Origin: Pontimonas sp031580665
GTDB lineage: Bacteria > Actinomycetota > Actinomycetes > Actinomycetales > Microbacteriaceae
Strand: one strand, 5' to 3'
Length of the DNA: 64,000 nucleotides
NCBI RefSeq assembly: GCF_031580665.1
Contig: NZ_JAVLCD010000002.1
In this document: piece after piece, positions 18,512 through 26,818 of the stretch
Layout of the letters: the number at the start of each line of letters is the position of its first letter
Position numbering within the stretch: position 1 is the stretch's first letter
Translations under genes and position numbers: made by a program
The notes under the pieces: model-generated
The model's database searches: none
Seen by the model: only the letters and a program-made list of their open reading frames with translations
Told to the model about the DNA's origin: nothing

Positions 18512-18588
18512 CGGGGCGTAGCTCAGCTTGGTAGAGCGCCCGCTTTGGGAGCGGGAGGTCGCAGGTTCAAATCCTGTCGCCCCGACCA
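18512..18588 (+). tRNA. tRNA-Pro (anticodon TGG)
   Basis: Acceptor arms CGGGGCG and CGCCCCG pair fully, the anticodon stem CCCGC/GCGGG encloses TTTGGGA with anticodon TGG, and the T arm has GGTTCAAATCC. CCA is encoded at 18586-18588. It lies 35 bases before the trigger factor gene; a TACACT at 18432-18437 is a possible upstream -10 box. Confidence 0.96.
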
Positions 18589-18623
18589 GCCCGCGCACGC
18601 AACCAATCCGGGAGAGTATTCAA

Positions 18624-19934
18624 GTGCCGCAGACGACCACCGAAAAACTGGGTCCCACCCGCGTGAAGCTGACCATCGCGGTCAGCCCCGAGGAGCTCAA
18701 GCCCAGTATCGATCACGCCTACACTCACATCGCCGAGCAGGTGAACATCCCAGGGTTTCGTAAGGGGAAGGTTCCGCCGCCGATTATCGACCAGCGCATT
18801 GGCCGGGGTGAGGTGCTCAACCACGCCGTCAGCGAAGGTCTGGATCGACTCTTCCAAGAGGCCGTGGCGGAAGAAGGCATCGACACCCTGGGTCGGCCAG
18901 AGGCCGACGTCACCCAGTGGCCGGAGGAGAAAGATTTCTCTGGAGAGCTCATCATTACCGTCGAGACGGATGTGCGCCCAGAGGTGACCCTCCCGGACTA
19001 CACCAAGTACACACTCGAGGTGGAAGCCCTCGCCGCGGATAAAAAAGCCGTGGATGAGGAGCTCGACTCGCTGCGCGAGCGTTTTGCGTCGCTCGTCAGC
19101 GTCGATCGCCCGATCTCCCAGGGCGACTTCGTGCAACTAGACCTGGTGGCCAAAATTGGTGACAACACCATCGACACGGCGAACTCGATTAGTTACGAAA
19201 TGGGGTCGGGGCAGCTCATCGACGGAATCGATGAAGCACTGGAGACACTCACCGCGGGGGAGACCACCACGTTTGCCTCGGAGCTCCTCGGTGGCGACCA
19301 CGCGGGTGAGACAGCAGAAATTGAAGTGAGTGTGTTGTCGGTGAAGGAGCGCGAACTGCCCGAAGCCGATGACGACTTCGCGCAGATCGCGAGCCAGTTC
19401 GACACGATTGCCGAGCTTCGGGACGACCTGGAGAAAGAAGTTGAGCGCAAAGGTCGCCTCGCCCAAGCGCAGGAAGCCCGGGACAACCTGGTCGAAAAAA
19501 TGCTGGAAGAGCTCGATTTGCCCGTTCCCGACGGTGTCGTTGAGGCCGAGGTGCACCGTCACTTGGAGCAGGAAAAGCGCCTGCAGGATGACACCCACCG
19601 CGCCGAGGTGACAGAGTCCACGCAGAAATCGCTCAGGACCCAGTTTGTTCTCGATGCACTGATCGCGTCGCTCGATATTCAGCCCACTCAGGAGGAGCTC
19701 TCGAGCTACCTGGTGCAGTCAGCGGGCCAATACGGAATGGAGCCGGCCGAGTTCATCCAGGCGCTCAGCGAGCAAAACCAATTGGGGACCATCGCGAACG
19801 AAGTGTCTCGCTCTAAGGCCCTTTCGGTGGCGCTGCGCGAGGTGACGATTAAGGATTCCAAGGGCAAAAAAGTTGACCTGACCGATTTCCTCGGTGAGGT
19901 CGGCTCCACTGAAACTGACGCCCACGACCACTAA
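18624..19934 (+). CDS. tig: Trigger factor (ribosome-bound chaperone)
   Basis: A 436-residue chaperone and peptidyl-prolyl isomerase that meets nascent chains at the ribosome exit. The N-terminal ribosome-binding domain has the signature GFRKGKVPP (about residues 42-50). The FKBP-type domain spans about 155-245 (GDFVQLDLVAK, MGSGQLIDGIDEAL), and the C-terminal helical chaperone arms follow. The GTG start has GGGAGAG about 10 bases upstream; a longer frame starts inside tRNA-Pro and is rejected. It is followed by clpP1P2, the usual actinobacterial tig-clp arrangement, which links folding with proteolysis. Confidence 0.96.
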   Translation: MPQTTTEKLGPTRVKLTIAVSPEELKPSIDHAYTHIAEQVNIPGFRKGKVPPPIIDQRIGRGEVLNHAVSEGLDRLFQEAVAEEGIDTLGRPEADVTQWPEEKDFSGELIITVETDVRPEVTLPDYTKYTLEVEALAADKKAVDEELDSLRERFASLVSVDRPISQGDFVQLDLVAKIGDNTIDTANSISYEMGSGQLIDGIDEALETLTAGETTTFASELLGGDHAGETAEIEVSVLSVKERELPEADDDFAQIASQFDTIAELRDDLEKEVERKGRLAQAQEARDNLVEKMLEELDLPVPDGVVEAEVHRHLEQEKRLQDDTHRAEVTESTQKSLRTQFVLDALIASLDIQPTQEELSSYLVQSAGQYGMEPAEFIQALSEQNQLGTIANEVSRSKALSVALREVTIKDSKGKKVDLTDFLGEVGSTETDAHDH

Positions 19935-19946
19935 AGTCGCCGTCGT

Positions 19947-19964
19947 CCTCTGCCGAGGGCGAAC
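19947..19964 (+). promoter_or_regulatory. Candidate ClgR-type operator upstream of clpP1
   Basis: The segment TGCCGAGGGCGAAC (19951-19964) matches the right half of the actinobacterial ClgR motif (A-N-R-GCG-WW-S) fully and the left half with CGC changed to TGC. ClgR activates clp genes in corynebacteria, streptomycetes and mycobacteria. It lies about 75 bases before the clpP1 ATG. The match is partial and made by eye. Confidence 0.4.
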
Positions 19965-19979
19965 ACGCGCGGGGTGTTC
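19961..19979 (+). terminator. Short hairpin between tig and clpP1
   Basis: GAACAC (19961-19966) and GTGTTC (19974-19979) form a 6-bp stem with a 7-base GC-rich loop. It overlaps the end of the ClgR-like motif and has no T tract. It may be a weak terminator after tig or a fold in the clp leader. Confidence 0.3.
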
Positions 19980-20035
19980 AGCCCACGCGCACTACTGTCG
20001 AAGAGTTAGACCCAACGCAATCCTGTGAGGAGACC

Positions 20036-20632
20036 ATGGCTGAACCGATGATGCAGCAGAGCGTGTTCGATCGCCTGCTCAAAGAACGAATTATTTGGCT
20101 CGGTTCAGAAGTGCGGGACGATAACGCCAACGAGATCGCGGCGAAGCTGCTGCTGTTGGCCGCAGAAGACCCGGATAAAGACATCTACTTGTACATCAAC
20201 TCACCCGGTGGTTCGATCACCGCGGGTATGGCGATCTACGACACGATGCAGTTTGTGCCAAACGACATTGTCACGGTCGGTATCGGAATGGCGGCGTCGA
20301 TGGGCCAGCTGCTCCTCACCGCCGGCTCCAAAGGCAAGCGTTACATCACCCCCAACGCAAGGGTGTTGCTCCACCAGCCACACGGCGGGTTCGGCGGTAC
20401 CGCCAGCGACATTCAGACCCAGGCGCAGCTGATCAACGACATGAAGAAGCGCTTGGCGGAAATTACCGCCGAGGCGACCGGTAAAACCGTGGAGCAGATC
20501 ATGGCCGACGGTGACCGCGACAAGTGGTTCAGCGCCGAAGAAGCGCTGGATTACGGGTTCGTCGACCACATTCGGGCTTCGGCTAGCGACGTCTCCGGTG
20601 GCGGCGGTACCGAAACAGGCAAGAAAAAGTAG
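20036..20632 (+). CDS. clpP1: ATP-dependent Clp protease proteolytic subunit 1
   Basis: A 198-residue serine peptidase subunit. The catalytic triad is Ser88 (GIGMAASMGQ), His113 (LLHQPHGG) and Asp162 (GDRDKWF). INSPGGSITAGMAIYDTMQ is the oxyanion/handle region. The ATG has TGAGGAG six bases upstream. Actinobacteria carry two ClpP proteins that form a mixed ClpP1-ClpP2 tetradecamer, and the second gene follows 20 bases later. The partner ATPase ClpX is encoded about 1.6 kb downstream, and ClpC would be elsewhere. The Gly-rich C-terminal tail (SGGGGTETGKKK) is slightly longer than usual. Confidence 0.97.
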   Translation: MAEPMMQQSVFDRLLKERIIWLGSEVRDDNANEIAAKLLLLAAEDPDKDIYLYINSPGGSITAGMAIYDTMQFVPNDIVTVGIGMAASMGQLLLTAGSKGKRYITPNARVLLHQPHGGFGGTASDIQTQAQLINDMKKRLAEITAEATGKTVEQIMADGDRDKWFSAEEALDYGFVDHIRASASDVSGGGGTETGKKK

Positions 20633-20652
20633 TCGGGTAGAAGGAGATCGCA

Positions 20653-21315
20653 ATGGAAAATCGTTTCATGCCAGAAGCCCGTTACATCCTGCCGAGCTTT
20701 GAAGAGCGCACCAGCTACGGCTTCAAACGCCAAGACCCCTACGCGAAGCTGTTTGAAGACCGCATCGTGTTTTTGGGTGTCCAGGTCGACGACGCCTCCG
20801 CCGATGACGTCATGGCGCAGCTGCTGGTCTTGGAGAGCCAAGACCCCGAGCGCGACATCGTGATGTACATCAATTCACCCGGTGGTTCCTTCACCGCGAT
20901 GACCGCGATTTACGACACCATGCAGTACATCCGTCCCGAGGTGCAAACGGTGGTGCTGGGCCAGGCGGCCTCGGCGGCAGCGGTCATCCTCGCCGGGGGA
21001 ACTCCGGGTAAGCGCCTGGCGCTGCCCAACGCGCGAATCCTCATTCACCAGCCGATGATGGGTGAGGCCGGTCGTGGTCAAGCATCCGACATCGAAATTC
21101 AGGCGAACGAAATCGCTCGGCTGCGCGATTGGTTGGAAGAGACGCTCTCGAAGCACTCGAACCACTCCATCGAGCAGGTGCGAAAAGACATCGATCGCGA
21201 CAAAATTCTCACCGCCGACGAGGCTCTGAGCTACGGACTCATCGACCAGGTTCTCACCAGCCGCAAGGGTGGCATTGTTCCCGTCGGTGGCCCCCAAGCA
21301 ATTACGGCCGAGTAG
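20653..21315 (+). CDS. clpP2: ATP-dependent Clp protease proteolytic subunit 2
   Basis: A 220-residue ClpP with Ser107 (LGQAASAAAVIL), His132 (ILIHQPMMG) and Asp183 (DIDRDKIL) as the triad. The N-terminal extension of about 20 residues before the core is typical of actinobacterial ClpP2. The ATG has GAAGGAGAT just upstream. It lies in an operon with clpP1. After the stop there is a 14-bp duplicated sequence and then the convergent CopC-like gene, not clpX directly as in many relatives. Confidence 0.97.
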   Translation: MENRFMPEARYILPSFEERTSYGFKRQDPYAKLFEDRIVFLGVQVDDASADDVMAQLLVLESQDPERDIVMYINSPGGSFTAMTAIYDTMQYIRPEVQTVVLGQAASAAAVILAGGTPGKRLALPNARILIHQPMMGEAGRGQASDIEIQANEIARLRDWLEETLSKHSNHSIEQVRKDIDRDKILTADEALSYGLIDQVLTSRKGGIVPVGGPQAITAE

Positions 21316-21323
21316 ACGAGGGA

Positions 21324-21351
21324 CCCGGGACAGACCTCCCGGGACAGACCT
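21324..21351. repeat. 14-bp direct repeat, two exact copies
   Basis: CCCGGGACAGACCT occurs twice in direct succession (21324-21337 and 21338-21351) in the gap between the convergent clpP2 and copC-like genes. CCCGGG within the unit is itself a palindrome. Confidence 0.9.
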
Positions 21352-21386
21352 CCGATACACCCGTAGTGGCGGAGGTTTCGTCGGGC

Positions 21387-22055
21387 TTATCGGCGGAAGT
21401 CTCGTCGGGCAAACCAGTAGACCAGTCCCGCGCCAATGGCCAGCGGGATAATAATCGACGCGGCGGTCGCTACCCGGCCCAGCCCGGGTTGCTCCGCTTC
21501 GGCGGGCAGGTCTGGACTCTGCTCGACTGCGGGAGGCTGTTCATCGCCTTCGGCGGGGGCGTCGCCTCGATCACCCTCTTGTGTCGTGGACTCCAACGGA
21601 TAGACCGGTGGCTCACCGCAGACCGGGGCTTCTGCTTGACCGGCGGCGGGAAGATAATCCTCGGGGCGTTCAAAAGTGAAGTCATACTCGCCGGAGAGGG
21701 TGTGGCCATCACCGGAGACGTATTGGTAGGTCACGGTGTAGGGCCCGCTGTCGCCCATGTCCACAGAGGTCGAGAGCGACATCCCGTCGATGGTGCTGCA
21801 GCCATCCCCATAGAACAGTCCGGCCTGATCGGTGACGAGGAGGGCAAACCCCGCGGAGTTTCCGCCGAGGTCCAGAAGCTCTCCTGACGTGGTGATGGTG
21901 ATGTCGAGGGGGTGCTCGGACACTGTCTCACCGGCGGCGGGGGTGGTCTCGATGACCTGGTCGTGGGCGAGTGCGGCGCTGGAGGCCACCATCCACGCCC
22001 CGACCAGAGCGACCACACCCAGGGGCAGCGCCAGATATTTCCGGGGACTTGTCAT
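21387..22055 (-). CDS. CopC-domain exported, membrane-anchored protein
   Basis: A 222-residue protein with an N-terminal signal (hydrophobic residues about 8-29, cleaved after ALA to expose His31 at the mature N-terminus: HDQVIETTPAAGE). That His and a later one in GDGHTLSGEYDF are placed like the Cu(II) ligands of CopC/YobA proteins. An acidic Pro-rich linker (about 150-185) leads to a C-terminal membrane helix (about 195-215) and a short basic tail. Related YcnI/CopC proteins bind copper outside the membrane, often next to a CopD permease, which is missing here. The shorter ATG at 22055 is preferred over an upstream start because the signal peptide then has normal length. Confidence 0.82.
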   Translation of the reverse strand: MTSPRKYLALPLGVVALVGAWMVASSAALAHDQVIETTPAAGETVSEHPLDITITTSGELLDLGGNSAGFALLVTDQAGLFYGDGCSTIDGMSLSTSVDMGDSGPYTVTYQYVSGDGHTLSGEYDFTFERPEDYLPAAGQAEAPVCGEPPVYPLESTTQEGDRGDAPAEGDEQPPAVEQSPDLPAEAEQPGLGRVATAASIIIPLAIGAGLVYWFARRDFRR

Positions 22056-22063
22056 TGTGGGCC

Positions 22064-22069
22064 CAGTGT
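22064..22069 (-). promoter_or_regulatory. Candidate -10 box of the copC-like gene
   Basis: On the minus strand TACACT lies nine bases before the ATG at 22055, giving a leader of only two or three bases. No ribosome binding site is seen between them. Confidence 0.4.
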
Positions 22070-22085
22070 AAGACCGACGGTTTGT

Positions 22086-22127
22086 CGGCACTCTCAGGTC
22101 GGCACTGCCAGGCCGACACTCTCAGGC
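22086..22127. repeat. 14-bp tandem repeat, three copies
   Basis: Three adjacent 14-base units (22086-22099, 22100-22113, 22114-22127): CGGCACTCTCAGGT, CGGCACTGCCAGGC and CGACACTCTCAGGC. They lie between the divergent copC-like and clpX genes, behind the copC promoter and about 80 bases before the clpX start. Confidence 0.9.
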
Positions 22128-22208
22128 CATAAAAGACGGGCCTCGTCAGTGCAAACGGGTAGGCTTTGGGCGAATTGGACTCCACAATTTGAGCGGGGGC
22201 GGTCCACG

Positions 22209-23477
22209 ATGGCGCGTGCGGGTGAATCAGGCGAGCTTCTGAAGTGCTCGTTTTGCGGTAAGAGTCAAAAGCAGGTTCAGCAACTCATCGCCGGACCCGG
22301 CGTGTACATCTGTGATGAATGCGTCGAGCTCTGTAATGAAATTATTGAAGAGCGCCAGGCGGAGAAGACCGACGAGGGCGTTGTCGACTTTGACCTGCCC
22401 AAACCCAAAGAGATTTTTGACTTTCTCGAGGAATACGTCATCGGTCAAGAGCCGGCAAAAAAGTCCCTCTCGGTGGCGGTGTACAACCACTACAAGCGAG
22501 TGCGCGCGATCTCCCAGGGCAACGCAGAACCCGAAGACGTGGAGATTCAAAAGTCAAACATTTTGCTCATCGGCCCCACCGGCTGTGGCAAAACCTACCT
22601 GGCGCAGACCCTCGCCAAGCGCTTGAACGTGCCGTTCGCGGTGGCCGATGCCACCGCCCTGACCGAAGCCGGATATGTCGGTGAGGATGTCGAAAATATT
22701 CTCTTGAAGCTCATCCAAGCCGCCGACTATGACGTGAAGCGGGCCGAAACGGGAATCATCTACATCGACGAAGTCGACAAGATTGCCCGCAAAGCAGAAA
22801 ACCCCTCCATTACTCGCGATGTCTCGGGCGAGGGCGTGCAGCAGGCACTGCTGAAGATCTTGGAGGGATCGGTTGCTTCAGTACCTCCGCAGGGTGGGCG
22901 CAAACACCCGCAGCAGGACTTCATTCAAATCGACACGACCAATGTGCTCTTCATTGTGGCGGGAGCATTCTCCGGATTAGACGAGATTATCTCCCAGCGC
23001 ATTGGTCGCCACGGCATCGGGTTTGGCGCACCTCTGCACACGAAGGGCGCCGTGGAGGACATGTTCTCCGAAGTGTTGCCCGAAGACCTGCACAAATACG
23101 GACTGATTCCCGAGTTCATCGGCCGGCTTCCGGTGGTCACCACTGTCTCACCGCTGGATCGCACAGCGCTAATGGACATTCTGGAGACCCCCAAGAACGC
23201 TCTGGTGAAGCAGTACAAGAGGATGTTCGCCCTCGACGAGGTCGAGCTGGAATTCGAACAGGGAGCTTTAGAAGAAATCGCCGACCTCGCGGCACTTCGT
23301 CAAACGGGGGCGCGCGGTTTGCGCGCCATTTTGGAAGAAGTGCTGGGACCGGTCATGTTTGACGTGCCATCGTCCGAAACGATTGCCCGGGTGGTCATCA
23401 CTCGCGATGTGGTGCTGAAAAATGCGTCGCCCACCATCGTGCCGAAATCAGCTCGGCGTCAAGAAAAATCGGCCTGA
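22209..23477 (+). CDS. clpX: ATP-dependent Clp protease ATP-binding subunit ClpX
   Basis: A 422-residue AAA+ unfoldase that feeds substrates to ClpP. The N-terminal zinc domain has four cysteines (Cys13, Cys16, Cys35, Cys38). Walker A GPTGCGKT is near residue 119-126, the pore loop GYVGEDVE near 155, Walker B IIYIDEVDK near 185 and the sensor-2 region GARGLRAI near 365. The ATG at 22209 begins MARAGESGELLKCSFCGK, the usual actinobacterial start; the longer upstream frame is not protein-like. It is separated from clpP1P2 by the opposing copC-like gene, so it needs its own promoter. Its 3' end overlaps a convergent small gene by 19 bases. Confidence 0.97.
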   Translation: MARAGESGELLKCSFCGKSQKQVQQLIAGPGVYICDECVELCNEIIEERQAEKTDEGVVDFDLPKPKEIFDFLEEYVIGQEPAKKSLSVAVYNHYKRVRAISQGNAEPEDVEIQKSNILLIGPTGCGKTYLAQTLAKRLNVPFAVADATALTEAGYVGEDVENILLKLIQAADYDVKRAETGIIYIDEVDKIARKAENPSITRDVSGEGVQQALLKILEGSVASVPPQGGRKHPQQDFIQIDTTNVLFIVAGAFSGLDEIISQRIGRHGIGFGAPLHTKGAVEDMFSEVLPEDLHKYGLIPEFIGRLPVVTTVSPLDRTALMDILETPKNALVKQYKRMFALDEVELEFEQGALEEIADLAALRQTGARGLRAILEEVLGPVMFDVPSSETIARVVITRDVVLKNASPTIVPKSARRQEKSA

Positions 23478-23686
23478 GCGGTCTGATCATCCCCACCCTC
23501 GCGGAGGGTGGGGCCGTCATCGAGAGCGAGCACGGGCGAGCCTTCCAACCAGGTGAGCGTCCAGCGTGCTGAGCGGCGCTGCTCGTCAGTGAGCTGCGCT
23601 TCGACCCGGTGAATGCGCTCGAGCAGGTCGGGCGAGGCGACCCGCGAAAAGTCGTGACCCACATCGAATCGCCCACCGAGCATCAT
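23459..23686 (-). CDS. Small conserved-looking protein, 75 aa
   Basis: A 75-residue reading frame whose ATG overlaps the stop of the acetyltransferase gene in an ATGA, the same coupling seen throughout the window. It reads ASPDLLERIHRVEAQLTDEQRR, a helical stretch, then WLEGSPVLALDDGPTL and an acidic end. There is no signal or membrane segment. I do not recognise it. The coupling to the valS-GNAT chain and protein-like composition support it as real; its end overlaps the clpX 3' end by 19 bases on the opposite strand. Confidence 0.6.
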   Translation of the reverse strand: MMLGGRFDVGHDFSRVASPDLLERIHRVEAQLTDEQRRSARWTLTWLEGSPVLALDDGPTLREGGDDQTAQADFS

Positions 23687-24144
23687 GAGGTGTGTCCTTC
23701 CTGTTCGTAGACAACCCAGTGGGTGAGTGTGGCCACATCGTCGTAGAGACGCCGCGCGGTGTGGTTATTGGTGTCGGTGATCCAGCGAATACGACCGCCG
23801 CCGTGAGTAGTCGCATAGCGGTTCACCTCGGCGATGAGCATCCGGGCGATGCCGCGCGAGCGATGCTCGGGGTCGACAAATAAGTCATCGAGGAACCAGC
23901 TTGTTGACGCGGTGAACGTATCGCGCTGCTGTTGCAGATGGGCAAAGCCCACAACGCTGCCCCCTGATTCGGCCACAAAGCCCCACAGCGGAGTATCCGG
24001 ATCCATGAGCCACCGCCACAGGCCCTGATACACAGAGTCGTCCGGGTCGGTGTTATAGAACCTGGCGTAGTCCAGAAAGAGCTTCCGCCACACGGCACTG
24101 TCGTCTGAGTGGAGCTCCCGGACGACGGCTGGCGACCCACTCAC
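23683..24144 (-). CDS. GNAT-family N-acetyltransferase
   Basis: A 153-residue acetyltransferase. The acetyl-CoA binding motif is RSRGIARMLI (about residues 95-104), preceded by the beta strand WFLDDLFVDPEH, and followed by NNHTARRLYDDVA. It starts at GTG overlapping the valS stop (GTGA). The overall pattern, with DYARFY and WLMDPDTPLWGFV in the first half, resembles GNAT proteins acting on small amines, but the substrate is not known. It lies in a three-gene chain valS-GNAT-75 aa protein with stop/start overlaps at both joints. Confidence 0.88.
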   Translation of the reverse strand: MSGSPAVVRELHSDDSAVWRKLFLDYARFYNTDPDDSVYQGLWRWLMDPDTPLWGFVAESGGSVVGFAHLQQQRDTFTASTSWFLDDLFVDPEHRSRGIARMLIAEVNRYATTHGGGRIRWITDTNNHTARRLYDDVATLTHWVVYEQEGHTS

Positions 24145-26720
24145 GCTTCTGCCACCTCACACTCGAGCAGTGCAAGCGTTTCGGCCACGCTGAGTTCGAG
24201 GGCTTCGATGTGACCGAGGGCTTGAAGGTCGCTTGCGGCGTGGCTCAGAAGCTCCGGTGCCGCAAGGGCCACCCTCTTCAGGGGGGCGCGCTGGGAGAGT
24301 TGCCGGTCGGTCTTGGCACGTCGAATGACGATCAGCGCCTCAGAGGCGAGGGAGTAGACGCCGGGGTGCGTATTGTCACCGAGGCCGAGTTCGCCCACGG
24401 AGGGCCAGGGCGCCTGGTGAATACTGCCCTCGTGTTGCCAACTCCAGACTTCCTCGGTGGCGAAGGGAATGACGGGCGCAAAAAGCCTCAACATCGCATC
24501 GAGTGCGATGCGCAGTGCGCTGATTGCGCTCTGCTGTGCGGGATTTCCCTGCTCGGCCTCTGCCTCATCGGCGTAGGCGCGGTTTTTGACCAATTCGAGG
24601 TAGTCGTCGCAGAAACTCCAAAAGAACGTTTCGGTGACCTCGAGAGCTCTGGCGTGGTCAAACTGCTCGTACGCGGTCGTGGCCTCTTCGATGACTGCGC
24701 CCAGCTGGTGGAGCATATCCAGATCCAGGGCTTCGGTCACCGCGCCGCCTTCGCCGGGGAACGAATAGGCGAACTTGGACGCGTTTAACACCTTGATTGC
24801 CAAGCGACGGCCAATTTTGATGACCTTCGGGTTGGTGGGGTCAAAGGCGGCGTCGGTGCCGAGCCTCGACGATGCCGCCCAGTAGCGCACGGCGTCGGAG
24901 CCGTGATCGTCGAGCATGGCTTGGGGAGTGACCACGTTGCCTTTGGACTTCGACATTTTTTTGCGGTCGGGATCAACAATGAACCCGGAGATTCCAGCGT
25001 GCTTCCAAGGGATGCTGCCGTGCTCCAACTCGGCGCGAAGCACGGTGGAAAACAACCACGTGCGGATGATGTCTTGACCCTGGCTTCTCAAGTCGTAGGG
25101 GAAGACGAGGTCAAAAAGTTCGGGGTCTTCTTCCCACCCGCCCGCGATTTGCGGTGTCAGGCACGACGTCGCCCACGTATCCATAATGTCGGCCTCGCCC
25201 ACAAAACCACCGGGCTTACCCCGCTGGTCTTCGGTGTAGCCGGGGGCGGGCATCGACGCGGGGTCGACCGGAAGGCTCGACTCGTCGGGGGTGATGACCT
25301 CCTCGCGCTGCACCTCACCGTCGGTATCAATTCGATACCAGACGGGGATGGGCACCCCAAAGAATCGCTGCCGTGAAATGAGCCAGTCACCGCTCAAGCC
25401 GCCGACCCAGTTGTCGTATCGCACGCGCATGAAATCGGGGTGAAACTCGACGTCTTTGCCGCGCTGAATCAACCGGGCCTTTAATTGCTCATCGCGGGAT
25501 CCGTTGGCGATATACCACTGCCTGGTGGTGACAATTTCCAACGGCTTGTCACCTTTTTCAAAAAACTTCACCGGGTGGGTGATCGCCTCTGGCTCTGCCA
25601 GGAGGTCCCCGGATTCGCGCAACATTTCGACCATTTGTGCCTTGGCGGAAAAGACCGTCTTACCCACCAGCTGCTCGTAGTGGGCTTTAGCCTCCTCGGC
25701 GGTGATCACCGGGGGCATATCTGCCAACACTCGACCATCCGGGCCGAGAATAGGCCGAGTCTCTAGGTCCAATTCCCGCCACCACACCACGTCGGTGACA
25801 TCACCGAAGGTGCAGACCATCGCGAGACCGGTGCCCTTGTCTTGCTGGGCGAGGTGGTGGGCCTTGACGGGAACCGACACCCCAAATAGTGGGCTGGTGA
25901 CGCTGTGGCCAAAGAGGTGCTGGTAGCGCTCATCGTCGGGGTGGGCGACCAGTGCGACGCAGGCGGGAATGAGCTCTGGGCGAGTCGTCACGATGGTGAC
26001 CGAATCACCGGCTTCTGGTCCGTGGAAGCGCACTCGGTGGTAGGCGGCGGGTTGTTCGCGGTCCTCGAGTTCCGCCTGGGCTACCGCGGTGCGGAAGGTG
26101 ATGTCCCACAGCGTGGGCGCGTCGGACTGGTAGGCCTCCCCGCGTTCGAGGTTTCGAAGGAATGCCCGTTGCGCGGTGCGCTGGGAGTGATCATCGATTG
26201 TTCGGTAGCTCAGCGACCAGTCGACCGAGAGCCCCAGTGCGCGCCAGAGGTCCTCAAATTGCTGTTCGTCCTCAACGGTGAGGGTTTCACACAGCTCGAC
26301 GAAATTGCGCCGGCTGATGGGTAACTGTTGAGTGTTCTTTCCCGCTTCGCCGCGCTCATACGGCGGGGTGAAGTCGGGGTCGTAGGGCAGGGCGGGGTCG
26401 CAGCGCACGCCGTAGTAGTTCTGCACGCGCCGTTCGGTGGGAAGACCGTTGTCGTCCCAGCCCATCGGGTAGAAAATTTCCTTGCCCCGCATGCGCTGGT
26501 AGCGCGCCTGCAGGTCCATGTGGGTGTAGCTAAACACGTGACCGATGTGCAGACTGCCGGAGGCTGTCGGCGGGGGAGTGTCGACCGAGAAGACCCCGTC
26601 CGAGCCCTTTGCAAGGCCTTGCTCCCGGTCGAAACGGTAGGTGCCCTCACTGTCCCAGTGTGACGACCAGGTCGCTTCGAGGCCTTCGAGTTGTGGCTTT
26701 TCGGGAATGGGACGGGCCAT
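24141..26720 (-). CDS. valS: Valyl-tRNA synthetase
   Basis: An 859-residue class I aminoacyl-tRNA synthetase that charges tRNA-Val and removes wrongly attached threonine. The HIGH motif is SGSLHIGHVFSYTHMD (about residues 55-70), the editing domain has TTRPELIPACVALVAHPDD (about 243), and the KMSKS motif is KKMSKSKGNV (about 587). A tRNA-binding anticodon domain follows; the C-terminal coiled coil seen in E. coli ValS is short or absent. The ATG is preceded by GAAAGGTCCTCGAT. In M. tuberculosis valS lies next to folC on the same strand; here it is on the opposite strand with an ABC importer and ileS in between. Confidence 0.96.
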   Translation of the reverse strand: MARPIPEKPQLEGLEATWSSHWDSEGTYRFDREQGLAKGSDGVFSVDTPPPTASGSLHIGHVFSYTHMDLQARYQRMRGKEIFYPMGWDDNGLPTERRVQNYYGVRCDPALPYDPDFTPPYERGEAGKNTQQLPISRRNFVELCETLTVEDEQQFEDLWRALGLSVDWSLSYRTIDDHSQRTAQRAFLRNLERGEAYQSDAPTLWDITFRTAVAQAELEDREQPAAYHRVRFHGPEAGDSVTIVTTRPELIPACVALVAHPDDERYQHLFGHSVTSPLFGVSVPVKAHHLAQQDKGTGLAMVCTFGDVTDVVWWRELDLETRPILGPDGRVLADMPPVITAEEAKAHYEQLVGKTVFSAKAQMVEMLRESGDLLAEPEAITHPVKFFEKGDKPLEIVTTRQWYIANGSRDEQLKARLIQRGKDVEFHPDFMRVRYDNWVGGLSGDWLISRQRFFGVPIPVWYRIDTDGEVQREEVITPDESSLPVDPASMPAPGYTEDQRGKPGGFVGEADIMDTWATSCLTPQIAGGWEEDPELFDLVFPYDLRSQGQDIIRTWLFSTVLRAELEHGSIPWKHAGISGFIVDPDRKKMSKSKGNVVTPQAMLDDHGSDAVRYWAASSRLGTDAAFDPTNPKVIKIGRRLAIKVLNASKFAYSFPGEGGAVTEALDLDMLHQLGAVIEEATTAYEQFDHARALEVTETFFWSFCDDYLELVKNRAYADEAEAEQGNPAQQSAISALRIALDAMLRLFAPVIPFATEEVWSWQHEGSIHQAPWPSVGELGLGDNTHPGVYSLASEALIVIRRAKTDRQLSQRAPLKRVALAAPELLSHAASDLQALGHIEALELSVAETLALLECEVAEA

Positions 26721-26818
26721 ATCGAGGACCTTTCACTATGGGCGGCACCGGGTGATCGTGCCTTGCTGGTTCCTCCATGCTACAAAATCTCGGCTCCGCT
26801 GCGCTGAGTGTCGGTGCA

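Noticed and set aside
18528..18623. N-terminal extension of trigger factor into tRNA-Pro
   Set aside because: The extra residues are a translation of the tRNA; the GTG at 18624 has a ribosome binding site and gives a normal N-terminus.
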